Shown here one piece after another: positions 14,801 through 23,182 of a stretch of 64,000 bases of DNA. Under the pieces are notes generated by a model. That model worked only from the letters and a program-made list of their open reading frames with translations, was not told the origin of the DNA and did no database searches. The position numbers and the translations under genes were made by a program. Position 1 is the stretch's first letter; every line of letters starts with the position of its first letter. Where the stretch lies: NCBI GenBank assembly GCA_903928015.1, contig CAIYPF010000110.1, positions 28,718-92,717 on the forward strand, written 5' to 3'. Source of the stretch: an uncultured Gammaproteobacteria bacterium (GTDB taxonomy: Bacteria; Pseudomonadota; Gammaproteobacteria; Pseudomonadales; UBA5518).

Positions 14801-16228
14801 TCAGGGAGTGCCGGTCTCGGGGGCTGCAGTGGCGGTTGCCGCAGGCGGCGCTACGAGCCACTTGCTGAAGTTTGCAACGTCCTGCGGGCTCAGGCTCCCG
14901 GCCATCTGGCGCAGCCTGAGCGTGCGCAGCAGGTAGTCGTAGCGGCTGTTGGCGTAGTCGCGGATCGCGCTGTAGAGAATGCGCTGGGCGTTCAGTACAT
15001 CGACCACGTTGCGGGTGCCCACCTCGTAGCCGGCCTGGGTGGCGTCGAGCGCGCTCTGCGCCGAGACAATCGCTTGCTGGCGCGCCTTCACACGCTGGAC
15101 GTCGGTCATGACGGCGAGGTGCAACGAGCGCGTGGTCTGGATGGCATCGCGCATGGCGCTGGTGTGGATTTCGCTGGCCGCGATCGAGCGCTCGGCGGAT
15201 TCGCGCCGCTGCGAGCTGACCGAGCCACCCTCGTAGAGGGGCATGCTCATCGTGATGGTGAACTGGTTGCCGTCCCGGTAGGAGTAGCTCTTGAAGTTGC
15301 GGGCGCTGGGGACCAGTGCGTTGTTGTCGGTCACGTCCTGGTTGGACTCGGTGTCCAGCGAGGTGAAGCTGCCGGTTACCGTGGGCAGGTGCCGCGACTT
15401 GGCCGACTGCGAGGCCTGGCGCGCGGCCTCGGCGGCGTACTCGGTTGCCTTCAGCCGGAAGTTGCCGGCCAACGCCATGTCGACCCACTGGTCGCGGCTC
15501 GCGGGGACGGGATCCACCACCGGGAACTTGTCGCTCAGCAGCCAGAGGTTGGAGTGCTCCTGCCCGGTCAGCACCGAGAGGGCCTCGTAGGAGATGCCGA
15601 GGTTGCCTTCGTCGGTCAGGCGGTTGACCACCGAGAGATCGTAGGCGGCGCGTGCCTCGTGCACGTCTGTGATCGCAATCAGGCCTACCTCGAAGCGCTG
15701 CTGCGTCTGTTCGAGCTGGCGCTGGAAAGCGGCTTCCTCGGCGCGGCTGGACTTCAGGTTGTCCATCGCCCGCAGCACGTTCACGTAGGCCTCGGTGGTG
15801 CGGACGATCAGGTCTTCCTGGTCGGCGGCGAAACGGGCCGCGGCTTCACGCGTCAGCTCTTTGCCCTGCTTGAAGGTGAACCAGGCGGAGAGATCGAAGA
15901 TCTTCTGGTCGACGTTCAGGTAGTAGTTCTTGTCCTCGCCGTCGATGTCCTGATCGAAGGGATTGCTGAAGAAGTTGTACTTGCTCTGCGTGGAGAGGTC
16001 GGACTCGCCGTAGGTTGCCTGGGCGCCCACGTGCGGCAGCAGCGCGGAGCGGCCCTGGATCTCGGCCTCCTGACCGGCGCGGAAGTTCGCCTCTGCGGCC
16101 TTGAGGACGGGGTCGCTTTTCAGCGCCAGTTCGTAGATCTCGAGGAGCGTGTCAGCGTGCGCGGCGTTGCCCCATGCGAAGGCGGCAGCGAACAGCAAGG
16201 AACTGAGGGAGCGTGAGAAGTGCGCCAT
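14801..16228 (-). CDS. tolC: TolC-family outer membrane channel protein
   Basis: 475 residues. It is the outer-membrane end of type I secretion and multidrug efflux systems. It starts with a signal peptide (MAHFSRSLSSLLFAAAFAWG, cleavage after HA near 24), followed by DTLLEIYELALKSDP, the classic TolC mature start. Long heptad-rich helices and the typical internal duplication follow (ALxxT/SQxxYEVGTRNVVDVLNAQ in the second half). The frame is open to 16378, but the signal peptide fixes the start at 16228. tolC divergent from DUF1249-cpdA-parE is a conserved gammaproteobacterial arrangement. The tail after residue 460 is Ala/Thr-rich. Confidence 0.93.
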   Translation of the reverse strand: MAHFSRSLSSLLFAAAFAWGNAAHADTLLEIYELALKSDPVLKAAEANFRAGQEAEIQGRSALLPHVGAQATYGESDLSTQSKYNFFSNPFDQDIDGEDKNYYLNVDQKIFDLSAWFTFKQGKELTREAAARFAADQEDLIVRTTEAYVNVLRAMDNLKSSRAEEAAFQRQLEQTQQRFEVGLIAITDVHEARAAYDLSVVNRLTDEGNLGISYEALSVLTGQEHSNLWLLSDKFPVVDPVPASRDQWVDMALAGNFRLKATEYAAEAARQASQSAKSRHLPTVTGSFTSLDTESNQDVTDNNALVPSARNFKSYSYRDGNQFTITMSMPLYEGGSVSSQRRESAERSIAASEIHTSAMRDAIQTTRSLHLAVMTDVQRVKARQQAIVSAQSALDATQAGYEVGTRNVVDVLNAQRILYSAIRDYANSRYDYLLRTLRLRQMAGSLSPQDVANFSKWLVAPPAATATAAPETGTP

Positions 16229-16404
16229 CGTCGGCCTCGTCGGGGATATCTGCCCGGAAACGGGAGCCGGCGCAGTGTAGCAGAGGCCACGGCCCCGCAT
16301 CACCGCGTGGCCACGGGCAAAATCCCCGTGCCTCGCGCGTGCCCCCGGGCACGACCTAATATACTTTCGCCGCTTCATTCACCCCTCCGGCGGATGCGTT
16401 CACG

Positions 16405-16872
16405 TTGGATGCCTGTCTTTTCCAGACGCGCGGTTATCCGCTGCAGATTCACCACGCCGAGTGCGAGGTGAACTTCCTGCGCCTTTCGCGCTTGCTGCCC
16501 GGTTTCGATGCGGGGCAGTCGCGGCGTATCGGCATCCGCTTCGCCTCGGGGCACGAGGACGCGCTCGATCTCCGGGTTACGGAACGCTCACGTTACACGG
16601 CCGTCATCGAGCTGCGGCAGGCCCGCCCGGTGTGGGGCGACGCAGCTCTCGAGATCAGCGTGCGCGCCTACCTCGACGCGCGCATGGCCGAGGTCACCGG
16701 CTGCCGGCAGTCACGGCGCCTGTTGCCGCGCTATCCGTATCCGAACAGCCGTGGCTTCGCCCGTGACGAAAAGTGGCAGCAGGACGCCCTTCTCGGCGAG
16801 TGGCTATCGCGCTGCCTCGCCGACGGCCGCGCGCTGGCGCCCGATCTCGCCGCAGGTGGTGCAGCCGCATGA
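16405..16872 (+). CDS. yqiB: DUF1249 family protein (YqiB-like)
   Basis: 155 residues of the DUF1249 family, function unknown. Family hallmarks are the Cys-Glu start of the domain (CEVNFLRLSRLLPGF), RSRYTAVIEL, YLDARMAEV and YPYPNSRGFARDEKWQQDALLGEWLSRCL. The neighbours are as in E. coli (nudF-yqiB-cpdA-yqiA-parE), but nudF and yqiA are missing here. The first in-frame ATG at 16405 gives a slightly unusual N-terminus. A non-ATG start is possible. The stop overlaps the cpdA start as ATGA. Confidence 0.85.
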   Translation: MDACLFQTRGYPLQIHHAECEVNFLRLSRLLPGFDAGQSRRIGIRFASGHEDALDLRVTERSRYTAVIELRQARPVWGDAALEISVRAYLDARMAEVTGCRQSRRLLPRYPYPNSRGFARDEKWQQDALLGEWLSRCLADGRALAPDLAAGGAAA

Positions 16873-17693
16873 CCACGGCGGTCCTTCATCTGGATCCTGA
16901 GGGCGGTGTGCTGCGCATCGTGCAGGTTACGGACACGCACCTCGAGCAGCAGCGGGGCGGCACCCTGCTCGGCATGGACACGGACGAAAGCCTCGCCCAC
17001 GTGCTGTCACTGGCGCGCGCTGGCGCAGAGCCGCCCGATCTGCTGCTCGCCACGGGGGACATCGCCAACCACGCCTGCGCCGAGGCCTATGCCCGGGCCC
17101 GTGAAGCCTTCGAAGCCCTGGGCGTACCCTGGGCCTGGCTTCCCGGCAATCACGACGAATTCGGCCCCATGCAGCGAGTGCTGGGGCGAGGTGAGCCAAT
17201 GGTGCGCGCTGTGCGCACGCCGCATTGGCAGGTTCTGCTGCTCGATTCCAGCGTGCCCGGCGAGGTCGGCGGCCGGCTGGGGCCCGACGAACTCGCCCTG
17301 CTTGAGCGGCTGCTCCTCGAGGAGCCCGCGCTGCACGCGCTGGTGTGCCTGCACCACCAGCCTGTGCCGGTGGGCTGCGCCTGGCTCGACGAGCAGATGG
17401 TGGCCGACGCGGAGGCATTCTTCGCCGTACTGCGCCGCCATCCGCAGGTGCGCATGGTCCTGTGGGGCCATGTCCACCAGGAGTTCGCGGGGGAACGCGA
17501 CGGCATTGCCCTCCGCGCCACGCCTTCGAGCTGCATACAGTTCGCGCCCGCGAGTGCGGGCTTCCGTGTCGATGAGCAATCGCCCGGCCTGCGCTGGCTG
17601 GAGCTCTCGCCCGATGGCAGCATTGCCACGCAGGTCTCGCGCGTGCAGGGCGTGGCTTTCAGCTTCGACCGGGACTCTGCCGGTTACCTCTGA
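16869..17693 (+). CDS. cpdA: 3',5'-cyclic-AMP phosphodiesterase
   Basis: 274 residues of the calcineurin-like metallophosphatase fold. CpdA hydrolyses cAMP and so lowers CRP/Vfr-type signalling. The five metal motifs are present: QVTDTHL, ATGDIANH, LPGNHDEF, CLHHQPV and LWGHVHQEF. The frame is open upstream to 16773, but the ATG at 16869 overlaps the yqiB stop (ATGA) and matches the family length. It sits between DUF1249 and parE as in E. coli and pseudomonads, which supports CpdA rather than a generic phosphoesterase. Confidence 0.92.
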   Translation: MTTAVLHLDPEGGVLRIVQVTDTHLEQQRGGTLLGMDTDESLAHVLSLARAGAEPPDLLLATGDIANHACAEAYARAREAFEALGVPWAWLPGNHDEFGPMQRVLGRGEPMVRAVRTPHWQVLLLDSSVPGEVGGRLGPDELALLERLLLEEPALHALVCLHHQPVPVGCAWLDEQMVADAEAFFAVLRRHPQVRMVLWGHVHQEFAGERDGIALRATPSSCIQFAPASAGFRVDEQSPGLRWLELSPDGSIATQVSRVQGVAFSFDRDSAGYL

Positions 17694-17765
17694 TCGGCGC
17701 CATGGGCCTCGCGCTCCGATAGACTGTCCCCCTTCACGCATCACCGAGACCTTCCCGGAATCTCC

Positions 17766-19661
17766 ATGGCACTGAACTCCGAATACAACGCCGAGGCCAT
17801 CGAAGTCCTCACCGGCCTCGATCCGGTGCGCAAGCGCCCCGGCATGTACACCGATACCTCCCGCCCCAACCACCTCGCGCAGGAAGTCATCGACAACAGC
17901 GTCGACGAGGCGCTCGCGGGTTTCGCGCGGAACGTCGATGTGGTGCTCTTCGCCGACGGCTCCCTGTCGGTCACCGACGACGGCCGCGGCATGCCTGTCG
18001 ACATCCACCCCGAGCAGGGCAAGCCCGGCATCGAGGTGATCCTGTGCACGCTGCACGCGGGCGGCAAATTCTCCGACCGCAATTACCAGTTCTCGGGCGG
18101 CTTGCACGGTGTCGGCGTCTCGGTGGTGAACGCGCTGTCGCTGGAGCTCGAGGTGCGCGTACGCCGCGACGGCAACGTCTACCGCATGGGCTTCAGGAAC
18201 GGCGACAAGGCATCGGACCTCGAGGTGGTCGACGTCGTCGGCAAGCGCAACACCGGCACCTCGGTGCGGTTCCGCCCGGACCCGCGCTATTTCGACACCA
18301 TCAAATTCTCCGTGTCGCGGCTCACACACCTGCTGCGTGCCAAAGCCGTGCTCTGCCCGGGGCTGCGCATCTCCTTTGCCGACGAAGCGGCAGGCACGCG
18401 CGAGGAATGGCACTACGAGAACGGCCTTCCGGATTATCTCCGCGGGGCAACCTCGGGATTCACGACCCTGCCGGCAGAACCCTTTGTCGGCAGTTTCAGC
18501 GGCAGCACCGAGGCCGTCGACTGGGCGGTGCAGTGGCTGCCGGAGGGAGGCGAGCTCATCACCGAGAGCTACGTGAACCTGATCCCCACGCCGCAGGGCG
18601 GCACCCACGTGAACGGGCTGCGCTCGGGTCTTCTCGAGGCGCTGCGCGAGTACTGCGAGTTCCGCAACCTGCTGCCGCGCGGCATCAAGCTCGCTCCCGA
18701 GGATCTCTGGGATCGCTGCGCCTACGTGCTCTCGGCCAAGCTCCGCGAACCGCAGTTCAGCGGCCAGACAAAGGAGCGGCTCTCCTCGCGTGAGGCAGCC
18801 GCGTTCATCTCCGGCGTGGCGCGGGATGCCTTCGGCTTGTGGCTCGGACAGCACACGGAGGAGGGCGATCGCCTTGCTGAGATGGCCGTGGCCGCAGCCG
18901 GAAGCAGGCTGCGCAAGAGCCGTCAGGTGGAGCGCAAGAAGGTCACGACCGGTCCCGCGCTTCCCGGCAAGCTCGCCGACAGCACAGCGCAGGACCTCGA
19001 CCGCACCGAGCTTTTCCTCGTCGAGGGCGACTCCGCGGGCGGCTCGGCAAAACAGGCCCGTGACCGCGTCTTCCAGGCGATCATGCCGCTGAAGGGCAAG
19101 ATCCTGAATTCATGGGAACTCGACAGCGGCGAGATCCTCGCCTCCGAGGAAATCCACAACATCGCCGTTGCGCTCGGCGTGGATCCCGGCTCCGAGGACC
19201 TCGAGGGCCTGCGCTACGGCAAGGTCTGCATCCTTGCCGATGCCGACAGCGACGGCCTGCACATCGCCACGCTGCTCTGTGCGCTCTTCGTGCGGCACTT
19301 CCGCCCGTTGGTGAACGCCGGGCGCGTCTTTGTCGCCATGCCGCCTCTCTACCGCATCGATGTGGGCAATGACGTCTACTACGCGCTGGACGAAGCGGAA
19401 AAGCAGGGCGTTCTCTCGATGATCGAGGCCGAGAAAAAGCGCGGCAAGGTGAACGTGCAGCGCTTCAAGGGTCTCGGCGAAATGAACCCGCTGCAGCTGC
19501 GCGAGACCGTGATGTCCCCCGATACCCGCCGACTGGTCGAGCTCACCATCAGCGTCGAGGACCGCGCCGAGGAAGTGCTCGACATGCTCCTCGCCAAGAA
19601 GCGCTCCACCGACCGCCGCGACTGGCTCGAGCGCAGCGGGAATCTCGCGGAGATCGTCTGA
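17766..19661 (+). CDS. parE: DNA topoisomerase IV subunit B
   Basis: 631 residues, the usual ParE length. It is the ATPase subunit of topoisomerase IV, which decatenates replicated chromosomes together with ParC. GHKL motifs are VIDNSVDEALAG, TDDGRGMPV and SGGLHGVGVSVVN. The TOPRIM region shows EGDSAGGSAKQ and the acidic DADSDG. PLKGKILN and the C-terminal RFKGLGEMNPLQL complete the family. Residues of the quinolone region look wild type. Normally parC is near; here four transporter genes (19664-23153) separate the two. Confidence 0.97.
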   Translation: MALNSEYNAEAIEVLTGLDPVRKRPGMYTDTSRPNHLAQEVIDNSVDEALAGFARNVDVVLFADGSLSVTDDGRGMPVDIHPEQGKPGIEVILCTLHAGGKFSDRNYQFSGGLHGVGVSVVNALSLELEVRVRRDGNVYRMGFRNGDKASDLEVVDVVGKRNTGTSVRFRPDPRYFDTIKFSVSRLTHLLRAKAVLCPGLRISFADEAAGTREEWHYENGLPDYLRGATSGFTTLPAEPFVGSFSGSTEAVDWAVQWLPEGGELITESYVNLIPTPQGGTHVNGLRSGLLEALREYCEFRNLLPRGIKLAPEDLWDRCAYVLSAKLREPQFSGQTKERLSSREAAAFISGVARDAFGLWLGQHTEEGDRLAEMAVAAAGSRLRKSRQVERKKVTTGPALPGKLADSTAQDLDRTELFLVEGDSAGGSAKQARDRVFQAIMPLKGKILNSWELDSGEILASEEIHNIAVALGVDPGSEDLEGLRYGKVCILADADSDGLHIATLLCALFVRHFRPLVNAGRVFVAMPPLYRIDVGNDVYYALDEAEKQGVLSMIEAEKKRGKVNVQRFKGLGEMNPLQLRETVMSPDTRRLVELTISVEDRAEEVLDMLLAKKRSTDRRDWLERSGNLAEIV

Positions 19662-19663
19662 AC

Positions 19664-20791
19664 GTGACTCCTGCCGCGCCCGGCTTCGAACTCGTACAGC
19701 GCGAGTCCGGTGCCGTGCTGGTGCTGCGCGGAGACTGGGTCGTGGCTGCGCCGCCGCCCTCGCTGGAAGAGGTGTTGCTCGCGCTGCGTGATGCTGCACC
19801 CGTGCATCTCGCGCTCGACTGCGCGGCGCTCGGGCAGTGGGATTCCGTACTGCTCGCCACGCTGCGCGGCTGCCGTGCCTGGTGCGGGGAAGCCGGTGCC
19901 GCCTTCGACCCGGGCAACACGCCCGCCCCCGCGCTTCGACTGCTCGCCCTTTCCGATGCCGTAGTGCCTCACCGCCGGGCGGCCGAGCCGCGGGCGGCGG
20001 CTTTGCGGCGCCTGCTCGCCGGAGAGCCACTGCGCGCCGCGTTCGCAGGATTCCTCTCGGCCTGCGCATTCGTCGGTGAGCTGCTGATTGCGCTGTCGCG
20101 CCTGCTCACGGGTCGCGCCCGGATGCGCATGGTGGATCTGCTGTGGTTCGTGCAGCAGGCAGGGCCGCGTGCGCTCGGCATCGTTACCCTGATCAGTGTC
20201 CTGGTGGGAATGATCCTCGCGTACCTGGGCTCGGTGCAGCTGCAGCAGCTCGGTGCGCAGGTCTATGTCGCGGACCTTGTCGCCCTCGGCATGGTGCGCG
20301 AGATGGCACCGCTCATGACGGCCGTGATCATGGCCGGCCGCACCGGCGCCGCATACGCCGCGCAGCTCGGCACCATGCAGACGCGCGAGGAGATCGATGC
20401 CATCGAGACGCTCGGCATCTCGCCGATGGAATTCCTCGTGCTGCCGCGGATGCTGGCGCTGGTGCTGGTGATGCCCATGCTCTGCGTCTACAGCGACGTG
20501 CTCGGCATGCTGGGCGGCGCACCCGTTGCGATGGCGATGGACGTGACCTGGGGTCAGTACCTCGCCGGCGCGCAGGAAGCCGTCACCCTCACCCATATCG
20601 CCACCGGCGTGGCAAAGAGCATCGCCTTCGGCGTGCTGATCGGCGCAGCCGGCTGCCGGGCGGGCTTGCTCTGCGGGCGCAGTTCCGAGGCGGTGGGTCA
20701 GGCCACCACCACCGCGGTGGTGCGCGCCATCGTCTGGCTGGTGGTCGCCGACGCGGCGTTCAACATCGTGTACCAGCGGTTGGGGATCTGA
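19664..20791 (+). CDS. mlaE: MlaE-family ABC transporter permease with N-terminal STAS-like domain
   Basis: 375 residues, longer than E. coli MlaE (about 260), because residues 1-110 form a STAS-like domain (an LALDCAAL strand and an AAAL-rich helix) fused before the permease. The permease part shows the MlaE pattern: QAGPRALGIVTLISVLVGMILA, the LVREMAPL-type coupling motif (LGMVREMAPLMTAVIMAGRTG), EEIDAIETLGISP and a C-terminal AFNIVYQ. It should form the inner-membrane channel of an MCE lipid transporter. The start is GTG, 2 bp after the parE stop, so the operon runs directly from parE. The ATPase, MCE protein and lipoprotein genes follow without gaps. Confidence 0.9.
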   Translation: MTPAAPGFELVQRESGAVLVLRGDWVVAAPPPSLEEVLLALRDAAPVHLALDCAALGQWDSVLLATLRGCRAWCGEAGAAFDPGNTPAPALRLLALSDAVVPHRRAAEPRAAALRRLLAGEPLRAAFAGFLSACAFVGELLIALSRLLTGRARMRMVDLLWFVQQAGPRALGIVTLISVLVGMILAYLGSVQLQQLGAQVYVADLVALGMVREMAPLMTAVIMAGRTGAAYAAQLGTMQTREEIDAIETLGISPMEFLVLPRMLALVLVMPMLCVYSDVLGMLGGAPVAMAMDVTWGQYLAGAQEAVTLTHIATGVAKSIAFGVLIGAAGCRAGLLCGRSSEAVGQATTTAVVRAIVWLVVADAAFNIVYQRLGI

Positions 20792-20794
20792 TCC

Positions 20795-21565
20795 GTGGAT
20801 GCGCCCCGGGAACACATCCGCGTAAGCGGCCTCGAGATGCGCTATGGCTCGCGCGTGATCCAGAGCGGGCTCGACTTCGCTGTCATGCGTGGCGATATCT
20901 TCGTGATCATGGGCGGCAGCGGTTGCGGCAAATCGACGCTGCTGAAGCACATGATCGGTCTCTACGAGCCGGCCTCGGGGGAAGTGCTCTACAACGGCAC
21001 CAGCTACCAGCGCTGCGACGGCGAAGCGCGCGCGGCCATGCGGCAGCGTTGGGGCATCACTTACCAGTCGGGCGGGCTCTTCAGCGCGATGACGCTTGCC
21101 GAGAACGTGGCATTGCCGCTCACCCAGTACACCTCGCTCGATCCCCGGAGCGTGCGCGAACTCGTGGCCTACAAGCTCGCGCTGGTGGGGCTCGCCGGCT
21201 TCGAGGAGTACTATCCCTCCGAGATCAGCGGCGGCATGCAGAAGCGCGCAGGTCTCGCACGGGCGATCGCGCTTGACCCGGAGATCCTCTTCTTCGACGA
21301 GCCCTCGGCCGGACTCGACCCCGTGAGTTCACGGCTGCTCGACGAGCTGATCCTGCAGATGCGCGAGGCGCTTGGCGTGACGGTGGTGATCGTCACGCAC
21401 GAGCTGGCCAGCATTTTCGCCATCGCCAGCAATTCTGTTTATCTCGACGCGGAGACCCGCACCATGCTCGACACCGGTGATCCCCGCGAACTGCTGCTCT
21501 CCAGCCCGCATGCGGCGGTGCGCCGTTTCCTTGGCCGCGGTGCCGCGCCCGGAGTGAGCTCATGA
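20795..21565 (+). CDS. mlaF: MlaF-like ABC transporter ATP-binding protein
   Basis: 256 residues. The ATPase motifs are complete: Walker A GGSGCGKST (about 40-48), a Q-loop (TYQSGGLFSAMTLAENVALPL, typical of the MlaF class), an atypical signature ISGGMQKR, Walker B ILFFDEPSAGLDP and the switch His in VTHELAS. The GTG start lies 3 bp after the permease gene, and the stop overlaps the MCE gene as ATGA. It should energise phospholipid movement across the envelope through the permease encoded upstream. The substrate and direction cannot be read from the sequence. Confidence 0.92.
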   Translation: MDAPREHIRVSGLEMRYGSRVIQSGLDFAVMRGDIFVIMGGSGCGKSTLLKHMIGLYEPASGEVLYNGTSYQRCDGEARAAMRQRWGITYQSGGLFSAMTLAENVALPLTQYTSLDPRSVRELVAYKLALVGLAGFEEYYPSEISGGMQKRAGLARAIALDPEILFFDEPSAGLDPVSSRLLDELILQMREALGVTVVIVTHELASIFAIASNSVYLDAETRTMLDTGDPRELLLSSPHAAVRRFLGRGAAPGVSS

Positions 21566-22548
21566 GCCTGCGTCCCAGCGCGACCTCGATAGGTGCCTTC
21601 GTGATCGGTGCGGTGGTGCTGGTCACCGGTTCGCTCGCCTTCTTCGGTGGCGGTTTCTTCGGCAGTGGCAAGGACCTGCGCAGCGCGGTCGTGATCTTCA
21701 CCGGATCGGTGAAAGGCCTGAACGTGGGCGCGCCCGTCACGCTGCGGGGGGTGAAGATCGGTGACGTGCGCGAGATCGCGCTGCGCTACGACGAGGGCCA
21801 TCAGGAGTTCGTCACGCCGGTGTTCATCACCGTGAACATCGCCGATCTCGGCGTGAAGCGCGAATTCGCGCGTACGGCGGCGCTCGAGCCCCTGGTGGAG
21901 CGCGGTTTGCGCGCGCAGCTGCGCATGCAGAGTGTGCTCACGGGCCTCCTCTACATCGACCTCGATTTCCTTCCCGAATCCCCCGCCCGATACGTCGACT
22001 ACGATGCCGGCGCCGAGCAGATTCCCACCGCACCCACCGAGATCGAGGCCATCCTCGAGCGGGTGAGCGAGATCGACATCCAGTCCTTCGTGCAGCGAGC
22101 CGACAACACCGTGCGCGCCATCGAAGCCCTGGTTACCGACCCCGAAGTGAAGCGCCTGCCCGCGAACCTGAATGCCACGCTGGCAGATGTGCGCAAGCTC
22201 GCGGTCGATACCGACAGGGAAGTGGTGGCGCTCGGCGCTCGCGTGGGCGGCCTTGCCGACACTGCGTCCGGCCAGATCGTCAGCACCGGCGACGAACTGA
22301 AACGCATCGGCGGTCGACTCGACAGCAGCCTCGCGCAACTCGATGCCACGCTCGCCAGCCTGCAGCGCAGCTCCGATGAACTCGGCTACGCCGCCTCCGA
22401 CCGTTCGCCCGCGCTCCACGAGCTCGGCGAAGCTGCCGCCGAGATCGGACGTGCCGCGCGCGCGATGCAGGCGCTGGCCGACACGCTGGCTCGGGAGCCT
22501 GAATCCATCATCCGTGGCCGCAGCGCCAGCAAGGAAGATACGCCATGA
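21562..22548 (+). CDS. MCE (MlaD-like) substrate-binding protein
   Basis: 328 residues. One N-terminal membrane anchor (about 10-32) ends in FGGGFFGSG. A single MCE domain (about 38-130) contains FTGSVKGLNVGAPVTLRGVKIGDV and the LRAQLRMQSVLTGLLYIDL strand. A long helical C-terminal region (about 160-320) has Ala/Asp/Leu heptads. That tail is absent in MlaD and recalls the PqiB/LetB-type or mycobacterial MCE needle helices. It overlaps the ATPase and lipoprotein genes by 4 bp on each side. It probably forms the hexameric periplasmic lipid conduit. Confidence 0.88.
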   Translation: MSLRPSATSIGAFVIGAVVLVTGSLAFFGGGFFGSGKDLRSAVVIFTGSVKGLNVGAPVTLRGVKIGDVREIALRYDEGHQEFVTPVFITVNIADLGVKREFARTAALEPLVERGLRAQLRMQSVLTGLLYIDLDFLPESPARYVDYDAGAEQIPTAPTEIEAILERVSEIDIQSFVQRADNTVRAIEALVTDPEVKRLPANLNATLADVRKLAVDTDREVVALGARVGGLADTASGQIVSTGDELKRIGGRLDSSLAQLDATLASLQRSSDELGYAASDRSPALHELGEAAAEIGRAARAMQALADTLAREPESIIRGRSASKEDTP

Positions 22549-23153
22549 CGCGCCGCGCGCCCGCTCTTCTGCTCCTGATGCTCGCCGCCCTGGCGGGCTG
22601 CGGCACCACGCCGCGCACCACCTGGTACCTGCTCGAGGCGACCGGCGCTCCGGGTGCCGCCGCAGACGGCCCCCGTATCGGCATCGCGCGGCTCGAGGTG
22701 GCCGAGTACCTGCTCTCTCCGCAGATCCAGACGCGCGATGGCCCGAACACCGTGCAGCGCGCGGGTTTTGCGCAGTGGGCAGAGCCGATCGACAAGGGCG
22801 TGGCCCGGGTGCTGTTGCTCGATCTGGCGGCCGCCGCCGGCACCGAGCGCGTGCGGCTCGCGCCATGGCCTCGTGACTGGGTGCCGGAGCGCGAAGTCAT
22901 GGTGCGCATAGAGCGTCTCGATGCCAGTGCGACTGTGGCTGAACTGGTGGCGACGTGGTCGGTGCAGGACGGCGCCCGCAAGAGGCCCGCGCGTGACCGG
23001 CTCGCGCGCATCTCCATGCCACGCTCCGGCAACGACGGCAGCGCGGTCGCAGCAGACCTGAGTGCGCTGCTGAACGAGCTTGCGCTGCGCATTTCCACCG
23101 ACATCGCCGCCGATGCCGCTCACGCGGGTGACGCCGCGGGTGCGTCCGACTAG
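22545..23153 (+). CDS. ABC-type transport auxiliary lipoprotein (PqiC-like)
   Basis: 202 residues. A lipoprotein signal is clear: Arg-Arg start, hydrophobic core, then LAGC with the lipidated Cys19. The mature part has [44 protein letters not shown] in outline, and an Asp/Ser-rich end. This is the pattern of the PqiC/YmbA family that partners MCE transporters at the outer membrane. It overlaps the MCE gene by 4 bp and precedes parC by 29 bp. It probably completes a four-part transporter, and its outer-membrane location is inference. Confidence 0.85.
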   Translation: MTRRAPALLLLMLAALAGCGTTPRTTWYLLEATGAPGAAADGPRIGIARLEVAEYLLSPQIQTRDGPNTVQRAGFAQWAEPIDKGVARVLLLDLAAAAGTERVRLAPWPRDWVPEREVMVRIERLDASATVAELVATWSVQDGARKRPARDRLARISMPRSGNDGSAVAADLSALLNELALRISTDIAADAAHAGDAAGASD

Positions 23154-23182
23154 CATACGCGCCGCCCTCCACGGAGCATTTC

